From Streptomyces sp. NBS 14/10 (lineage in GTDB: Bacteria > Actinomycetota > Actinomycetes > Streptomycetales > Streptomycetaceae), in the NCBI RefSeq assembly GCF_002224125.1, contig NZ_NCSM01000057.1:195906-259905 (forward strand): a stretch of 64,000 nt of DNA, written 5' to 3'. Numbering within the stretch: position 1 is the stretch's first letter; each line of letters opens with the position of its first letter. The position numbers were made by a program, and so were the translations under genes. A model generated the notes under the pieces. It was not told where the DNA came from. It made no database searches and saw only the letters and a program-made list of their open reading frames with translations. Shown here one piece after another: positions 1 through 9,306 of the stretch.

Positions 1-1125
1 CGGAGCAGGGTTGTCCCACTGGATCCGATAGACGCCGTCGCCGACCGCGTCCAGCGACACGCGGGGCAGCGGGACATCGGCGCACGGCATCTGGGCGGCG
101 ACCTCCCGCACCTCGGAGTTGCTGCGTTCCTGGCCCTCGGTGAGGCAGAGGCTGGGGGCCGAGAGGGGATGGATCCGCGTCGGGCCCGCTGCGGGCAGCC
201 GGGGCTTGGAAGCGGCGCCCGTGGCCGTCGGCTCGGGCTTCGACGAGGAAGCGTCGCGGGTCGGCGATGTGGTCGGGGTGTCGTCGGCGACGGGCTCCTT
301 GGTGTCCGGCGTCTCCGAGTTGTCCGAGGTATCCGGGGTCTTCGATGTGTCCGAGACGTCCGAAGGCGCGTCGGCGTCCTTGGACGACCCGCCGCCTGAC
401 GAGCTGGAGCCGGCTCCTGACCGGGCGTCGGGGCCGCCGCCGTCGGAGCCGGAGAACGGCCCGTAAGCCAGCACCAGCACCCCGATGGCGGCGGAAAGAC
501 CGACCGCGAGCGTGGGCAGATACCGCCTTCTCCACGCCGAGCCGGACGTGGGCTTCTCGGGTCCCGGGCCGGGCGCCTCGCCGGAGGCGAGCACCTCGGT
601 CACCTCGGCCGGAGGGCCGATCTCGTGGCTCCGCTCGTTCGGGTCGGGCGACGTGCGGCCGCCGGGCCGGGTCTCGGCGGCGTGGGCCGGTACGGGTGCA
701 GGTACGGGTGCGGGCGTTGGGGCGTGCCCGGCTGTGGCGTCGGCTGCGTCGGGTTCCGGCGTGGCCTCAGAGAGGGCTACGGAGGCACCGTCGGAGGCGG
801 GCGCGGAGGAGGCGACGGGCTCGTCCGGGGCCGAGGCGGCCCCGGGACCGGCTATGGACAGCCGCCGACGGGCCGCCAGCCATACGGCCACGGTCTCCTC
901 GTCCCCGCCACACGCCCGTACGAACGCGGTGAGAAGCTGCTCACGGGGCAGGTCGTCCCGGCTGAGCGCGCCCGAGATGGTGGCACGCGGCAGCACATCC
1001 CCGGCGGCCTCCGCGTTCCGCTCCAGCTGGCGGTAGCTCAGATCGGCCCAGCTGCGCAACTGCCGCATCGCGACGACGAACTCGGCCGCAGTACGTGCCG
1101 CCTTCGGGTCAGGCCCCGTCTCCAT
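1..1125 (-). CDS. Helix-turn-helix protein with membrane segment, partial (3' end beyond window)
   Basis: The reading frame opens at an ATG after a GGAGGGG ribosome-binding site and runs without a stop to the window edge, so the C-terminus is missing. The N-terminal 100 residues (METGPDPKAARTAAEF..., LSYRQLERNAEAAGDVLPRA) look like the XRE-type DNA-binding domain common in Streptomyces. A long Ala/Glu/Pro-rich linker follows, then one hydrophobic segment (AIGVLVLAYG), then a Ser/Asp/Thr-rich stretch, then an LCLTEG-containing domain that would lie outside the membrane. This is the usual layout of Streptomyces HTH membrane proteins of unknown role. The layout suggests a membrane-tethered regulator, but no ligand can be inferred. 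Confidence 0.75.
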   Translation of the reverse strand, partial: METGPDPKAARTAAEFVVAMRQLRSWADLSYRQLERNAEAAGDVLPRATISGALSRDDLPREQLLTAFVRACGGDEETVAVWLAARRRLSIAGPGAASAPDEPVASSAPASDGASVALSEATPEPDAADATAGHAPTPAPVPAPVPAHAAETRPGGRTSPDPNERSHEIGPPAEVTEVLASGEAPGPGPEKPTSGSAWRRRYLPTLAVGLSAAIGVLVLAYGPFSGSDGGGPDARSGAGSSSSGGGSSKDADAPSDVSDTSKTPDTSDNSETPDTKEPVADDTPTTSPTRDASSSKPEPTATGAASKPRLPAAGPTRIHPLSAPSLCLTEGQERSNSEVREVAAQMPCADVPLPRVSLDAVGDGVYRIQWDNPAP

Positions 1126-1627
1126 GACCCCTCCTATGCGTTCAGGCTGTCCAAGCAGCCTAATGCGCATACGAGTTGGCCAGGGCATGTCTACGGACGA
1201 CGTGTTCACGGTGAGGCGTTTCCCCTCGTCTCAGGATCCGATATGGCGGTGGGCGACAACCTGCGAGGGCGGGGCCCGACCGACCGCGTCCGCTCCGTCA
1301 TCACGACCTCCTTCACGGGCCTCGCGATGGGCCCATGAAGGAGCGTTTTCTGTGCCGCGCCGTCCGGCAAGGTCTCCTGACGTCCCGGACAGTCCGGGAC
1401 TGTCCGACCTGGTCAGAGGCGCGCCCTGGACCGCTCAGCCCGCCCCGCGGCCTCCGGGGCAGGCGTCGGAGGGCGGATGTCAGTGGCGGGTGTCACCCTG
1501 ACTGCATACGGACCTACGCGGGCCGGAAATGCGCGGGTCGGAAATCCGACGGAGAAGGAAACGACGGAGAAGAAACGACGGAGCAGGAAAGCGGCCGCCA
1601 AGGGGACCGGTCGGGAAGGGAAGCGCC
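1126..1627. other. Intergenic region, divergent promoters; 19-bp palindrome
   Basis: I see no gene in these 502 bases between two divergently transcribed genes. Positions 1382-1400 form a perfect inverted repeat (GTCCCGGAC-A-GTCCGGGAC) that could be an operator. Near the downstream gene there is a short tandem repeat, listed separately. Confidence 0.5.
1548..1591 (+). repeat. Three tandem 14-15 bp units (GACGGAGAAGGAAAC type)
   Basis: Three near-identical purine-rich units lie head to tail at 1548-1562, 1563-1576 and 1577-1591, just upstream of the VOC gene. They are in the likely 5' untranslated region. Function unknown. Confidence 0.7.
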
Positions 1628-2422
1628 ATGATCACCACTGACTATGTGCCCGGCTCCCCGTGCTGGGTCGACCTCGGGGCACCCGATGTCGCCGCCGCGG
1701 CCCGCTTCTACGGCTCGGTCTTCGGCTGGCAGCTCGACCCGCCGGAGCTGGAGGCCGACGGATACGGCGTCTTCCGGCTGGCCGGAAAGAGCGTCGGCGG
1801 TCTGGGCCCGCTCACCCAGGAGGGGGCCCGCTCGGCCTGGATGATCTACTTCCAGACCCCCGACGTCGAGGCCACGGCCGCGGCGGTGGAGCGGTCCGGC
1901 GGCTCCATACGGGTCGCTCCGTTCGCCCCGGACGGCGAAGGCCGGATGGCGCAGCTGACCGATCCGCAGGGCGGCCAGTTCGCCGTCTGGCAGCCGGGGA
2001 CGATGCGGGGCCTGGAGGCGGTGGACGCGCCGGGCTCCCTCTGCTGGATCGAGCTGTACACGACGGACGCGGCCGCCGCGAAGGAGTTCTACGGCTCCCT
2101 CTTCGGCTGGCAGACCCAGGACATGCCGCTGCCGGGCGACGGCGGCGCGTACACGCTGATCGCCCCGGCCGACCTGGGCCCCGAGCGGGCGCAGGGCGGC
2201 ATCATGGGGCTCCCGGCGGACCACCTGGCGCTCACCGGCGGCCGGCCGTACTGGCACCCGGTGTTCGCGGTCGCGGACTGCGACGCCACCGTCGCCAAGG
2301 TCACCGAGGGCGGCGGCAGCGTGCAGATGGGCCCGGTGGACATGCCGGACGTGGGGCGGCTGGCCGTCTGCCTCGATCCGTCCAGCGCGGACTTCGTGGT
2401 GCTCGCCCCGGCGCCCGGCTGA
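1628..2422 (+). CDS. VOC family protein, two glyoxalase-fold domains
   Basis: The 264-residue protein has two vicinal-oxygen-chelate domains in tandem. Each starts with a Pro-Gly-Ser-x-CW element and contains an AxxFYGSxFGW signature (residues about 20-35 and 150-165). Such two-domain proteins bind or convert small molecules, and some give resistance to electrophiles or antibiotics; the substrate cannot be told here. The ATG at 1628 was chosen because GGGAAGGGAAG lies just upstream and the protein then begins MITTDYVPGSPCWVDL, as is typical for the family. The frame is open for 33 further codons upstream, but that part is low-complexity. It stands alone. Confidence 0.85.
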   Translation: MITTDYVPGSPCWVDLGAPDVAAAARFYGSVFGWQLDPPELEADGYGVFRLAGKSVGGLGPLTQEGARSAWMIYFQTPDVEATAAAVERSGGSIRVAPFAPDGEGRMAQLTDPQGGQFAVWQPGTMRGLEAVDAPGSLCWIELYTTDAAAAKEFYGSLFGWQTQDMPLPGDGGAYTLIAPADLGPERAQGGIMGLPADHLALTGGRPYWHPVFAVADCDATVAKVTEGGGSVQMGPVDMPDVGRLAVCLDPSSADFVVLAPAPG

Positions 2423-2638
2423 GCCCGCGAAAGCCGCACACGAAGCAGCGTACGAGGCCGAGTACGAGAGCGGCCCACGAAGAGCCCATACCGACCGCCC
2501 ACGACGGCTGCCCGGGCCGAGCGTACGCCCGACCGTCGGGACCGACCGCCCACGCCCACTCTGTCCGGGCGGACCCGTTTCGGGCCCTGTCCGGACCTCG
2601 TCCGGACGTAGTCCGCGACCCCGACCTGGTCCGGACCC

Positions 2639-3103
2639 CTAGTCCGCGACCTCGACCTGGATCTCGACCTCGACCGGCGCGTCCAGCGGCAGCACCGCCA
2701 CGCCCACGGCGCTGCGGGCGTGCACCCCCGCCTCGCCCAGCGCCTCGCCGAGCAGCTCGCTCGCGCCGTTGACGACGCCCGGCTGCCCGGTGAAGTCCGG
2801 GGCCGAGGCGACGAAGCCCACGACCTTCACGACCCGTACGACCTTGTCCAGGTCGCCGACGGCCGACTTGACCGCGGCCAGGGCGTTCAGCGCGCAGATC
2901 CGCGCCAGCTCCTTGGCCTCTTCCGGCGTCACCTCGGCGCCGACCTTGCCGGTCACACCGAGCTTGCCGTCGACCATGGGCAGCTGGCCCGAGGTGTACA
3001 CGTACGAGCCGGAGCGGACCGAGGGCACGTACGCGGCCAGGGGCGCCACGACCTCCGGCAGGGTCAGGCCCAGCTCGGCGAGCTTGTCCTCGACCGCGCT
3101 CAT
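2639..3103 (-). CDS. RidA family protein (enamine/imine deaminase-like)
   Basis: The 154-residue protein matches the RidA/YjgF/UK114 family in its longer actinobacterial form: a YTSGQLP element, AALNALAAVKSAVGDLDKVV, and an ARSAVGVAVLPLDAPVEVEI C-terminus. Family members hydrolyse reactive enamine/imine intermediates, and the Arg in the ARSAVG motif fits the substrate-binding position. Its start codon overlaps the stop of the upstream DUF4177-like gene (ATGA), so the two are translationally coupled. Confidence 0.85.
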   Translation of the reverse strand: MSAVEDKLAELGLTLPEVVAPLAAYVPSVRSGSYVYTSGQLPMVDGKLGVTGKVGAEVTPEEAKELARICALNALAAVKSAVGDLDKVVRVVKVVGFVASAPDFTGQPGVVNGASELLGEALGEAGVHARSAVGVAVLPLDAPVEVEIQVEVAD

Positions 3104-3261
3104 GCGGCCTTCTCCCGCTTGAGGTAGGCCACCAACTGCTCGGGGTTGTTCGGCCCCGGCACGACCTGGACGAGCTCCCAGCCGTCCTCGCCCCAGGTGT
3201 CCAGAATCTGCTTTGTGGCGTGTACGAGCAGCGGCACGGTCGCGTATTCCCACTTGGTCAT
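3100..3261 (-). CDS. DUF4177-like small protein
   Basis: This 53-residue protein begins MTKWEYATVPLLVHATKQIL and contains DTWGEDGWELVQVVPGP, the WEY...GxxGWELV pattern of DUF4177 proteins. It ends in a Lys-rich tail (AYLKREKAA). It is the first gene of a two-gene unit, its stop overlapping the RidA start by four bases. Function unknown. The divergent ATPase gene begins 71 bp away, so both promoters share this short gap. Confidence 0.85.
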   Translation of the reverse strand: MTKWEYATVPLLVHATKQILDTWGEDGWELVQVVPGPNNPEQLVAYLKREKAA

Positions 3262-3332
3262 AGGCCGACTGTAATGCCTGTCTGCCGGGGCCTGGTGCGT
3301 AGCCCGGACGACGACTGGTTAGGCTCCCCAGT

Positions 3333-4310
3333 GTGAGCAGGCTCCATGTCGTCAGTGGCAAGGGCGGAACCGGCAAGACCACGGTCGCCGCGGCACTCGC
3401 GCTGGCCCTCGCGGCCGACGGCAGGCGAACCCTGCTGGTCGAGGTCGAAGGCCGCCAGGGCATCGCACAACTCTTCGAGACCGAGGCGCTGCCCTACGAG
3501 GAGCGGAAGATCGCCAGCGCGCCGGGCGGTGGTGAGGTGCACGCGCTCGCCATCGACCCCGAGTTCGCGCTCCTCGACTACCTCCACATGTTCTACAAGC
3601 TGGGTTCGGCCGGACGGGCGCTGAAGAAGCTCGGCGCCATCGACTTCGCGACCACCATCGCCCCCGGGCTGCGGGACGTCCTGCTGACCGGCAAGGCGTG
3701 CGAGGCGGTGCGCCGTAAGGGCAAGGACGGCCGCTTCGTCTACGACTACGTCGTGATGGACGCGCCGCCGACCGGCCGGATCACCCGCTTTCTGAACGTC
3801 AACCACGAGGTGGCGGGGCTGGCCAGGACCGGCCCGATACACAATCAGGCGCAGGCCGTGATGCGCGTGCTGAAGTCCCCCGAGACGGCGGTCCATATGG
3901 TCACGCTGCTGGAGGAGATGCCGGTCCAGGAGACCGCGGACGGCATCGGGGAGCTGCGCGCCGACGGCCTGCCGACCGGTGCGGTCATCATCAACATGGT
4001 GCGGCCCGCGATCCTCGACCACGCGGCCGTCGACGCCGCCGCCAACGGCCGGCGCGCCGCCGTCGCCAAGGCCCTGTCCCAGGCGGGTCTTGGCGGTGCG
4101 CGCCGCGGTGGGCTCGCCGAGCGGCTGGTGGACCCGCTGCTGGAGCAGGCCCGCGAGCACGCGGAGCGGGTCGCCCTGGAACGGGCGCAGCGGGCGGAGC
4201 TGACGGGCCTGGAGCTGCCCCTGTACGAGCTGGAGCTGCTCACCGACGGCGTCGACCTGGCCGGCCTGTACCGGCTCGCCACGGATCTGCGTAAGCAGTG
4301 GCCGATGTGA
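3333..4310 (+). CDS. ArsA/GET3-type ATPase, first of a pair
   Basis: The 325-residue P-loop ATPase has a deviant Walker A motif SGKGGTGKTT at residues 8-17 and a VVMDAPPTGR switch motif, typical of the ArsA/GET3/MinD group. It starts with GTG. With the next gene it forms the paired ATPase module found beside wblA in Streptomyces (annotated as ion-transporting ATPases near SCO3577-3578). By family these proteins dimerise on ATP and may handle membrane proteins or oxyanions; no arsenite-binding Cys cluster is evident, so arsenite export is unlikely. Confidence 0.85.
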   Translation: MSRLHVVSGKGGTGKTTVAAALALALAADGRRTLLVEVEGRQGIAQLFETEALPYEERKIASAPGGGEVHALAIDPEFALLDYLHMFYKLGSAGRALKKLGAIDFATTIAPGLRDVLLTGKACEAVRRKGKDGRFVYDYVVMDAPPTGRITRFLNVNHEVAGLARTGPIHNQAQAVMRVLKSPETAVHMVTLLEEMPVQETADGIGELRADGLPTGAVIINMVRPAILDHAAVDAAANGRRAAVAKALSQAGLGGARRGGLAERLVDPLLEQAREHAERVALERAQRAELTGLELPLYELELLTDGVDLAGLYRLATDLRKQWPM

Positions 4311-4461
4311 GCCGCACGGGCGACCACGGCGACCACGGCGACACGAGCGGCGCGACACGAGCGGCGCAATCCACACCATCAGCGCAATCGGCATGAACGG
4401 TACGAGCGGGCGGTACGCGTCGTATGCACCGTACGCACCGTACGCAGGAGGCGGCAGAAGC

Positions 4462-5934
4462 ATGGACATGGCACCGCGGCTGGACACCGACGCACTGCTG
4501 GCCGACCCCGAGACCCGCATCGTCGTGTGCTGCGGCTCCGGCGGCGTCGGCAAGACCACGACGGCCGCGGCCCTGGGCGTACGGGCCGCGGAGCGGGGCC
4601 GTAAGGCCGTCGTCCTCACCATCGACCCGGCCCGCCGGCTCGCGCAGTCGATGGGCATCGACGCGCTGGACAATGTGCCGCGCCGGGTCGAGGGCATCGA
4701 CGGCGCGGCGGGCGGCGAGCTGCACGCCATGATGCTGGACATGAAGCGGACCTTCGACGAGTTCGTCGAGGCGCATGCCGACCCCGAGCGCGCCCGCGCG
4801 ATCCTGGCCAACCCCTTCTACCAATCACTTTCGGCCGGTTTCGCGGGCACGCAGGAGTACATGGCCATGGAGAAGCTGGGCCAGCTGCGGGCCCGCGACG
4901 AATGGGACCTGATCATCGTCGACACGCCGCCCAGCCGGTCGGCGCTGGACTTCCTGGACGCGCCCAAGCGCCTCGGCTCCTTCCTGGACGGGAAGTTCAT
5001 CAAAATCCTGATGGCCCCGGCGAAGGTCGGCGGCAGGGCGGGGATGAAGTTCCTGAACGTGGGCGTGTCGATGATGACCGGCACGGTCAGCAAGGTCCTG
5101 GGCGGGCAGCTGATGCGCGACGTACAGACCTTCGCGGCCGCCATGGACACGATGTTCGGCGGCTTCCGCACCCGCGCCGAGGCCACCTACCGGCTGCTGC
5201 AGGCGCCGGGCACGGCCTTCCTGGTGGTGGCGGCCCCGGAGCGGGACGCACTGCGCGAGGCGGCGTACTTCGTGGAGCGGCTGGCCGCCGACCGGATGCC
5301 GCTGGCGGGGCTGGTGCTGAACCGGGTGCACGGGAGCGGTGCCGTGCAGCTCTCGGCGGAGCGGGCGCTGGCGGCCGCGGAGACGCTGTCGCTGGGCCTG
5401 GCGGAGACATCGGGCGCCACGAACCCGGCGGGCGCGTCGAACCCGGTGCGGTCAGCCGACCCGGCACTCTCAGCCAACACAGTGGGCTCAGCCGACCCAG
5501 CGGGCTCGACAGACCTGGCAGACCCGGCGGACCCGGCGGACGGGGCAGGTGAGGTGAGCGAGGCCGAGGGCGCGACCCTCACCGTCAACAGCCCAGAAAA
5601 TCTTGCCGAAGACGGCATTGTCGACCCCGGTTCAGGGCATGCTCAAGAGCAGAACGCCTCAGCGGCGGACGACTCCTCGGCATCTGATCCCGACGGCTCC
5701 CCCACGTCGGCAGAGCGGCTGGCCGTGGGGCTGCTCCGGCTGCACGCGGAGCGTATGCAGGTGCTCGCCCGAGAGCAGCGCACACACCATCGCTTCACGA
5801 CACTGCACCCCGAAGTTCCCGTGGCGGAAGTGGCCGCGCTCCCCGGCGACGTACATGACCTCGCGGGGTTGCGAGCGATCGGCGAGCGCCTGGCGGAGCA
5901 GCCGGAGCGGCAGCCCGAGAGCGCGGCGGGCTAG
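4462..5934 (+). CDS. ArsA/GET3-type ATPase, second of a pair, with repeat-rich insertion
   Basis: The protein of about 490 residues has Walker A CCGSGGVGKTT (residues 23-33), TIDPARRLAQSMGI and a VDTPPSRSALDFLDAP switch motif. I chose the ATG at 4462, with GGAGG upstream, because homologues begin near LDTDALLADPETRIVVCC. An ATG at 4393 would add 23 residues of Tyr-Ala-Pro repeat. Between about residues 314 and 410 sits a low-complexity insertion of Ser-Ala-Asp-Pro and Asp-Pro-Ala repeats, followed by the conserved LLRLHAERMQVLAREQRT helix. It follows the first ATPase by 151 bp and probably acts with it as a heterodimer. Confidence 0.85.
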   Translation: MDMAPRLDTDALLADPETRIVVCCGSGGVGKTTTAAALGVRAAERGRKAVVLTIDPARRLAQSMGIDALDNVPRRVEGIDGAAGGELHAMMLDMKRTFDEFVEAHADPERARAILANPFYQSLSAGFAGTQEYMAMEKLGQLRARDEWDLIIVDTPPSRSALDFLDAPKRLGSFLDGKFIKILMAPAKVGGRAGMKFLNVGVSMMTGTVSKVLGGQLMRDVQTFAAAMDTMFGGFRTRAEATYRLLQAPGTAFLVVAAPERDALREAAYFVERLAADRMPLAGLVLNRVHGSGAVQLSAERALAAAETLSLGLAETSGATNPAGASNPVRSADPALSANTVGSADPAGSTDLADPADPADGAGEVSEAEGATLTVNSPENLAEDGIVDPGSGHAQEQNASAADDSSASDPDGSPTSAERLAVGLLRLHAERMQVLAREQRTHHRFTTLHPEVPVAEVAALPGDVHDLAGLRAIGERLAEQPERQPESAAG

Positions 5935-6199
5935 CCGCGCGAGGGCATCACGGCACCCCGAACTCACGCATGCGCACGTGACCGCCGACCGCCTGGGTCG
6001 TGACGTGGTGATGAGAGAAACGAAACGTCACACCGCCAGGTTGGATTGCCCTGACGGCCCAAGCGGTCCGAAAACGCAAGGACACAAGCGCCCCAACGCC
6101 CCCACGCCCTGAGGCCCTTGACCGACCGCAGACCGCCGGAACATCAGCCGTCGAACCCGTCGAACGTCGGCCGTCGTCCGCGCGAACGCCGACCGCCCG

Positions 6200-6535
6200 C
6201 TACCCGACGGCGGCGAAGCGCTCGTATTCCTCGTCGTCGAGCGGCAGGATGCCCGCCCCGCGCTCGTACTCGAGGCGCGCGGTCTCCAGCAGCCGGCGCC
6301 ATGAGGTGACCATGGGGCGGCGGCGCAGCAGCGCCCTCCGCTCACGCTCGGTCATGCCACCCCACACGCCGAACTCGACGCGGTTGTCCAGCGCGTCGGC
6401 AAGGCATTCGGTGCGCACCGGACACCCGGTGCAGACCGCTTTGGCCCTGTTCTGTGCCGCGCCTTGAACAAATAGTTCATCTGGATCAGTCGTGCGACAG
6501 GCGGCCTGCGCACTCCAGTCGGTTACCCAGCCCAT
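6200..6535 (-). CDS. wblA: WblA, WhiB-like iron-sulfur regulator
   Basis: The 111-residue protein has the four cysteines that ligate a [4Fe-4S] cluster in WhiB-like proteins (C13, C35, C38, C44) and the G-V-W-G-G turn (56-60) followed by a basic C-terminus. The sequence MGWVTDWSAQAACRTTDPDE is characteristic of WblA. In Streptomyces WblA controls the switch to sporulation and represses antibiotic production in several species. The neighbourhood (paired ATPases on one side, a penicillin-binding protein on the other) matches the wblA locus of S. coelicolor (SCO3579). An upstream in-frame start at 6580 would add 15 residues, but the family starts at MGWVTDW. Confidence 0.95.
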   Translation of the reverse strand: MGWVTDWSAQAACRTTDPDELFVQGAAQNRAKAVCTGCPVRTECLADALDNRVEFGVWGGMTERERRALLRRRPMVTSWRRLLETARLEYERGAGILPLDDEEYERFAAVG

Positions 6536-6920
6536 GCTGGCGCCGTCCTCTCCCGATTCGGAGCTCCCCCACGGCGACAAACGGCATATTCACCGTCGCC
6601 AGTTGAGGACGTTACGGAAGGCGGACAGGGTGCAACACCCCCTGCGGGCCCAATCTTGGATGGCCCGAACGGACTATGGGTACGCGGCAGATCACCCAAC
6701 GGAGTGAGCTGACGACATGCGCGACTTACCGCATAAATAGGGGCAGTTCACCCGCTCCAAAAGGGGCAGGAAGTGACACAAGCTGGCAAATAGGGCAGGT
6801 CTCATCACTCACTTGAGTGAGAGGGGTGATGGTGCTCGACCGCACCGAAGTGACTGGCGTGATTCAGCGTATGCGAACAGGTGGTCCCCTGTCCGGCGAT
6901 TCGGCACGTAGGCTGCCCCC
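6536..6920. promoter_or_regulatory. wblA / penicillin-binding protein divergent control region
   Basis: The 385 bases between the divergent genes hold no credible gene. The stretch at 6700-6800 is AT-richer than its surroundings (for example ACCGCATAAATAGGGGCAG), consistent with promoters. Known wblA genes have a long regulated upstream region; I cannot identify individual protein sites here. Confidence 0.5.
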
Positions 6921-9191
6921 ATGGGTAACAAGCGTTCGGGCGGAGGTCTGTCCCCCGCTCAGCAGGCCGCGAAGTTCCTCGGCGTCAGCGTGCTCGCGGG
7001 AGCGGTGCTGGCCGGGCTCGCGCTGCCCGCCGTCGGCGCGATCGGGCTCGCGGCCAAGGGAACGGTCGAGCAATTCGACGAAATTCCGGCCAATCTCAAA
7101 AGGCCGCCGCTCAGCGAGCGGACCACCATCCTGGACGCCAAGGGCGGCGAGATCGCGAAGGTCTACTCACGCGACCGCACCATCGTGGACCTCAAGGACA
7201 TCTCTCCGTACATGCAGAAGGCGATCGTCGCGATCGAGGACGCGCGCTTCTACGAGCACGGGGCGATCGACCCCAAGGGTGTGCTGCGCGCGCTCAACAA
7301 CAACGCGCAGGACGGCGGCGCCTCCCAGGGTGCCTCCACACTCACCCAGCAGTACGTCAAGAACGTCTTCGTGGAGGAGGCGTTCAACGACGAGAAGGCG
7401 GTCGCCGAGGCCCAGAAGAAGTCCATAGGCCGCAAGATCAAGGAGCTGAAGTACGCGATCCAGGTCGAGAAGGAGCTGGGCAAGAAGGGGATCCTGCAGA
7501 ACTACCTCAACATCACCTTCTTCGGCCAGCAGGCCTACGGCGTCGAGGCGGCTTCCCAGCGCTACTTCAGCAAGCACGCCAAGGACCTGAAGCTGGAGGA
7601 GGCCGCGCTGCTGGCCGGTCTCGTCCAGTCGCCCAGCACCTACGACCCGGTCAACAACGCGGAGGTGGCCAAGGCCCGCCGCAACACCGTGCTGCAGCGC
7701 ATGGCCGATGTGAAGGACATCACCCAGGCCCAGGCCGACGCGGCGAAGAAGAAGCCTCTCGGGCTCAAGGTCAGTTCGCCCAAGAACGGCTGCATCACGG
7801 CCGTGAGCGGCGCCGGGTTCTTCTGTGACTACGTCCGCGAGGTCTTCCTCAACGACCCGGTCTTCGGCAAGACCCGCGAAGAGCGCTCGCAGCGCTGGAC
7901 CCGGGGCGGTCTGACGATCCGTACGACCCTGGACCCGAAGGCCCAGGAGTCGGTCCAGAACTCGATCAAGACCCACGTCTACAAGGACGACCCGGTCGCC
8001 ACCGCCGTCACGCTCGTCCAGCCCGGCACCGGCAAGGTGGTCGCCATGGGCCAGTCCAGGCCGTACGGCTTCGGGGCCAACGACCTGACGATCAACCTGT
8101 CCGCGGACAAGGCCATGGGCGGCTCGAACTACGGCTTCCAGGTCGGCTCGACGTTCAAGCCGATCACCGCCGCGGCCGCCCTCGAGCAGGGCAAGAAGCC
8201 GTACCAGCGCTACTCGTCCCCGTACGAGATGGACTACCCGAGCCCGGTCTCCACCTGCAACGGCTCCTGGTCCAACAACGAGGGCGCGTCCCTCACGAAC
8301 GAGGACCCCAAGGAGAAGGGCCCGTACGGTCTGAGGGAAGCGCTCGCGAAGTCGATCAACACCTACTTCGTGCAGATGATCAGTGACATCGGCGTCTGCC
8401 CGGTCACCGAGTTGGCCGGCAAGATGGGCGTGCACCGCGCCGACGGCAAGAAGCTCAACCAGGTGCCCGCCATCACCCTCGGTACGGACGGCTTCTCGCC
8501 GCTGACGATGGCCAACGCGTACGCGACCTTCGCCAACCGCGGCGTCTACTGCACCCCGGTGTTCATCGAGTCGATCACCGGCCCGGGCGGCAAGGCCCTC
8601 CAGGTCCCCAAGTCCTCGTGCACCCGCGCCATGTCGGAGAAGACCGCCGACACCATGAACACCCTGCTGCGCGGCGTGGTCGAGGACGGCACCGGCCAGA
8701 AGGCGGGTCTGGAGAACCGCCCGAGCGCCGGTAAGACGGGTACGACGGACGAGCGCAAGGCCGCCTGGTTCGTCGGCTACACCCCGAACCTGGCCGGCGC
8801 GGTCTGGGTCGGCGGCTCCGGCTCCAAGGGCGTCAAGATGGAGCAGATCCGGATCGGCGGCGTCTTCCACGACAAGGTCTACGGCGCGGACACCCCCGGC
8901 CCCATCTGGAAGGACGCCATGACCGGCGCCCTGGAGGGCAAGCCGGCGGAGGACTTCGTCAACGTGCCGATCAAGGACCCGAATGAGAAGCCCCGAGACA
9001 ACGACAAGGACCACGGCGACAAGCCGGGCCGCGACAACGGCGGGAACAACGGCGGCGACAGCCCGTGGCCGGACATCACCCTCCCGCCGGACGTGATCGG
9101 CGGAGACGACGGCTTTCCCGGCGGCAACCGGGGCGGAACCGGCAACGGCGGAAACGGGAACGGGAACAGCAACGGTTGGAACTTCCCGTAG
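6921..9191 (+). CDS. Class A (bifunctional) penicillin-binding protein
   Basis: The 756-residue peptidoglycan synthase has a short cytoplasmic N-terminus, a membrane segment (about 20-45), a glycosyltransferase domain (EDARFYEH with E106, GASTLTQQYVKN at 137-148) and a transpeptidase domain with the three active-site motifs STFK (S410-K413), SIN (478-480) and KTG (605-607). The C-terminus is a Gly/Asn/Asp-rich tail, as in Streptomyces orthologues next to wblA. It builds glycan strands and cross-links them outside the membrane. A strong hairpin terminator follows 40 bp after the stop. Confidence 0.95.
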   Translation: MGNKRSGGGLSPAQQAAKFLGVSVLAGAVLAGLALPAVGAIGLAAKGTVEQFDEIPANLKRPPLSERTTILDAKGGEIAKVYSRDRTIVDLKDISPYMQKAIVAIEDARFYEHGAIDPKGVLRALNNNAQDGGASQGASTLTQQYVKNVFVEEAFNDEKAVAEAQKKSIGRKIKELKYAIQVEKELGKKGILQNYLNITFFGQQAYGVEAASQRYFSKHAKDLKLEEAALLAGLVQSPSTYDPVNNAEVAKARRNTVLQRMADVKDITQAQADAAKKKPLGLKVSSPKNGCITAVSGAGFFCDYVREVFLNDPVFGKTREERSQRWTRGGLTIRTTLDPKAQESVQNSIKTHVYKDDPVATAVTLVQPGTGKVVAMGQSRPYGFGANDLTINLSADKAMGGSNYGFQVGSTFKPITAAAALEQGKKPYQRYSSPYEMDYPSPVSTCNGSWSNNEGASLTNEDPKEKGPYGLREALAKSINTYFVQMISDIGVCPVTELAGKMGVHRADGKKLNQVPAITLGTDGFSPLTMANAYATFANRGVYCTPVFIESITGPGGKALQVPKSSCTRAMSEKTADTMNTLLRGVVEDGTGQKAGLENRPSAGKTGTTDERKAAWFVGYTPNLAGAVWVGGSGSKGVKMEQIRIGGVFHDKVYGADTPGPIWKDAMTGALEGKPAEDFVNVPIKDPNEKPRDNDKDHGDKPGRDNGGNNGGDSPWPDITLPPDVIGGDDGFPGGNRGGTGNGGNGNGNSNGWNFP

Positions 9192-9230
9192 CGCGTGGCT
9201 GAGCGCCGAGGAGTGATCGGCGCGGCAAGA

Positions 9231-9271
9231 CAAGGAAGCGGGCCCGGACACTGTCCGGGCCCGCTTCCTTG
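9231..9271. terminator. Bidirectional hairpin terminator
   Basis: A perfect 20-bp inverted repeat (9231-9250 with 9252-9271, core GCGGGCCCGGACA) lies between two convergent genes and can terminate both. It is one of the longest perfect stems in the window. Confidence 0.9.
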
Positions 9272-9306
9272 TAGCCTCTTCCCTCTTGATACCGCCCCTG
9301 GGCGAG

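Noticed and set aside
3258..4811. Open frame of 517 codons opposite the two ATPase genes
   Set aside because: It spans two genuine genes and the gap between them, with no domain similarity; a GC-bias artefact.
7167..9251. Open frame of 694 codons antisense to the penicillin-binding protein gene
   Set aside because: It mirrors the codon bias of a well-supported gene; its translation (Val/Leu/Arg/Asp-rich) has no recognisable domain.
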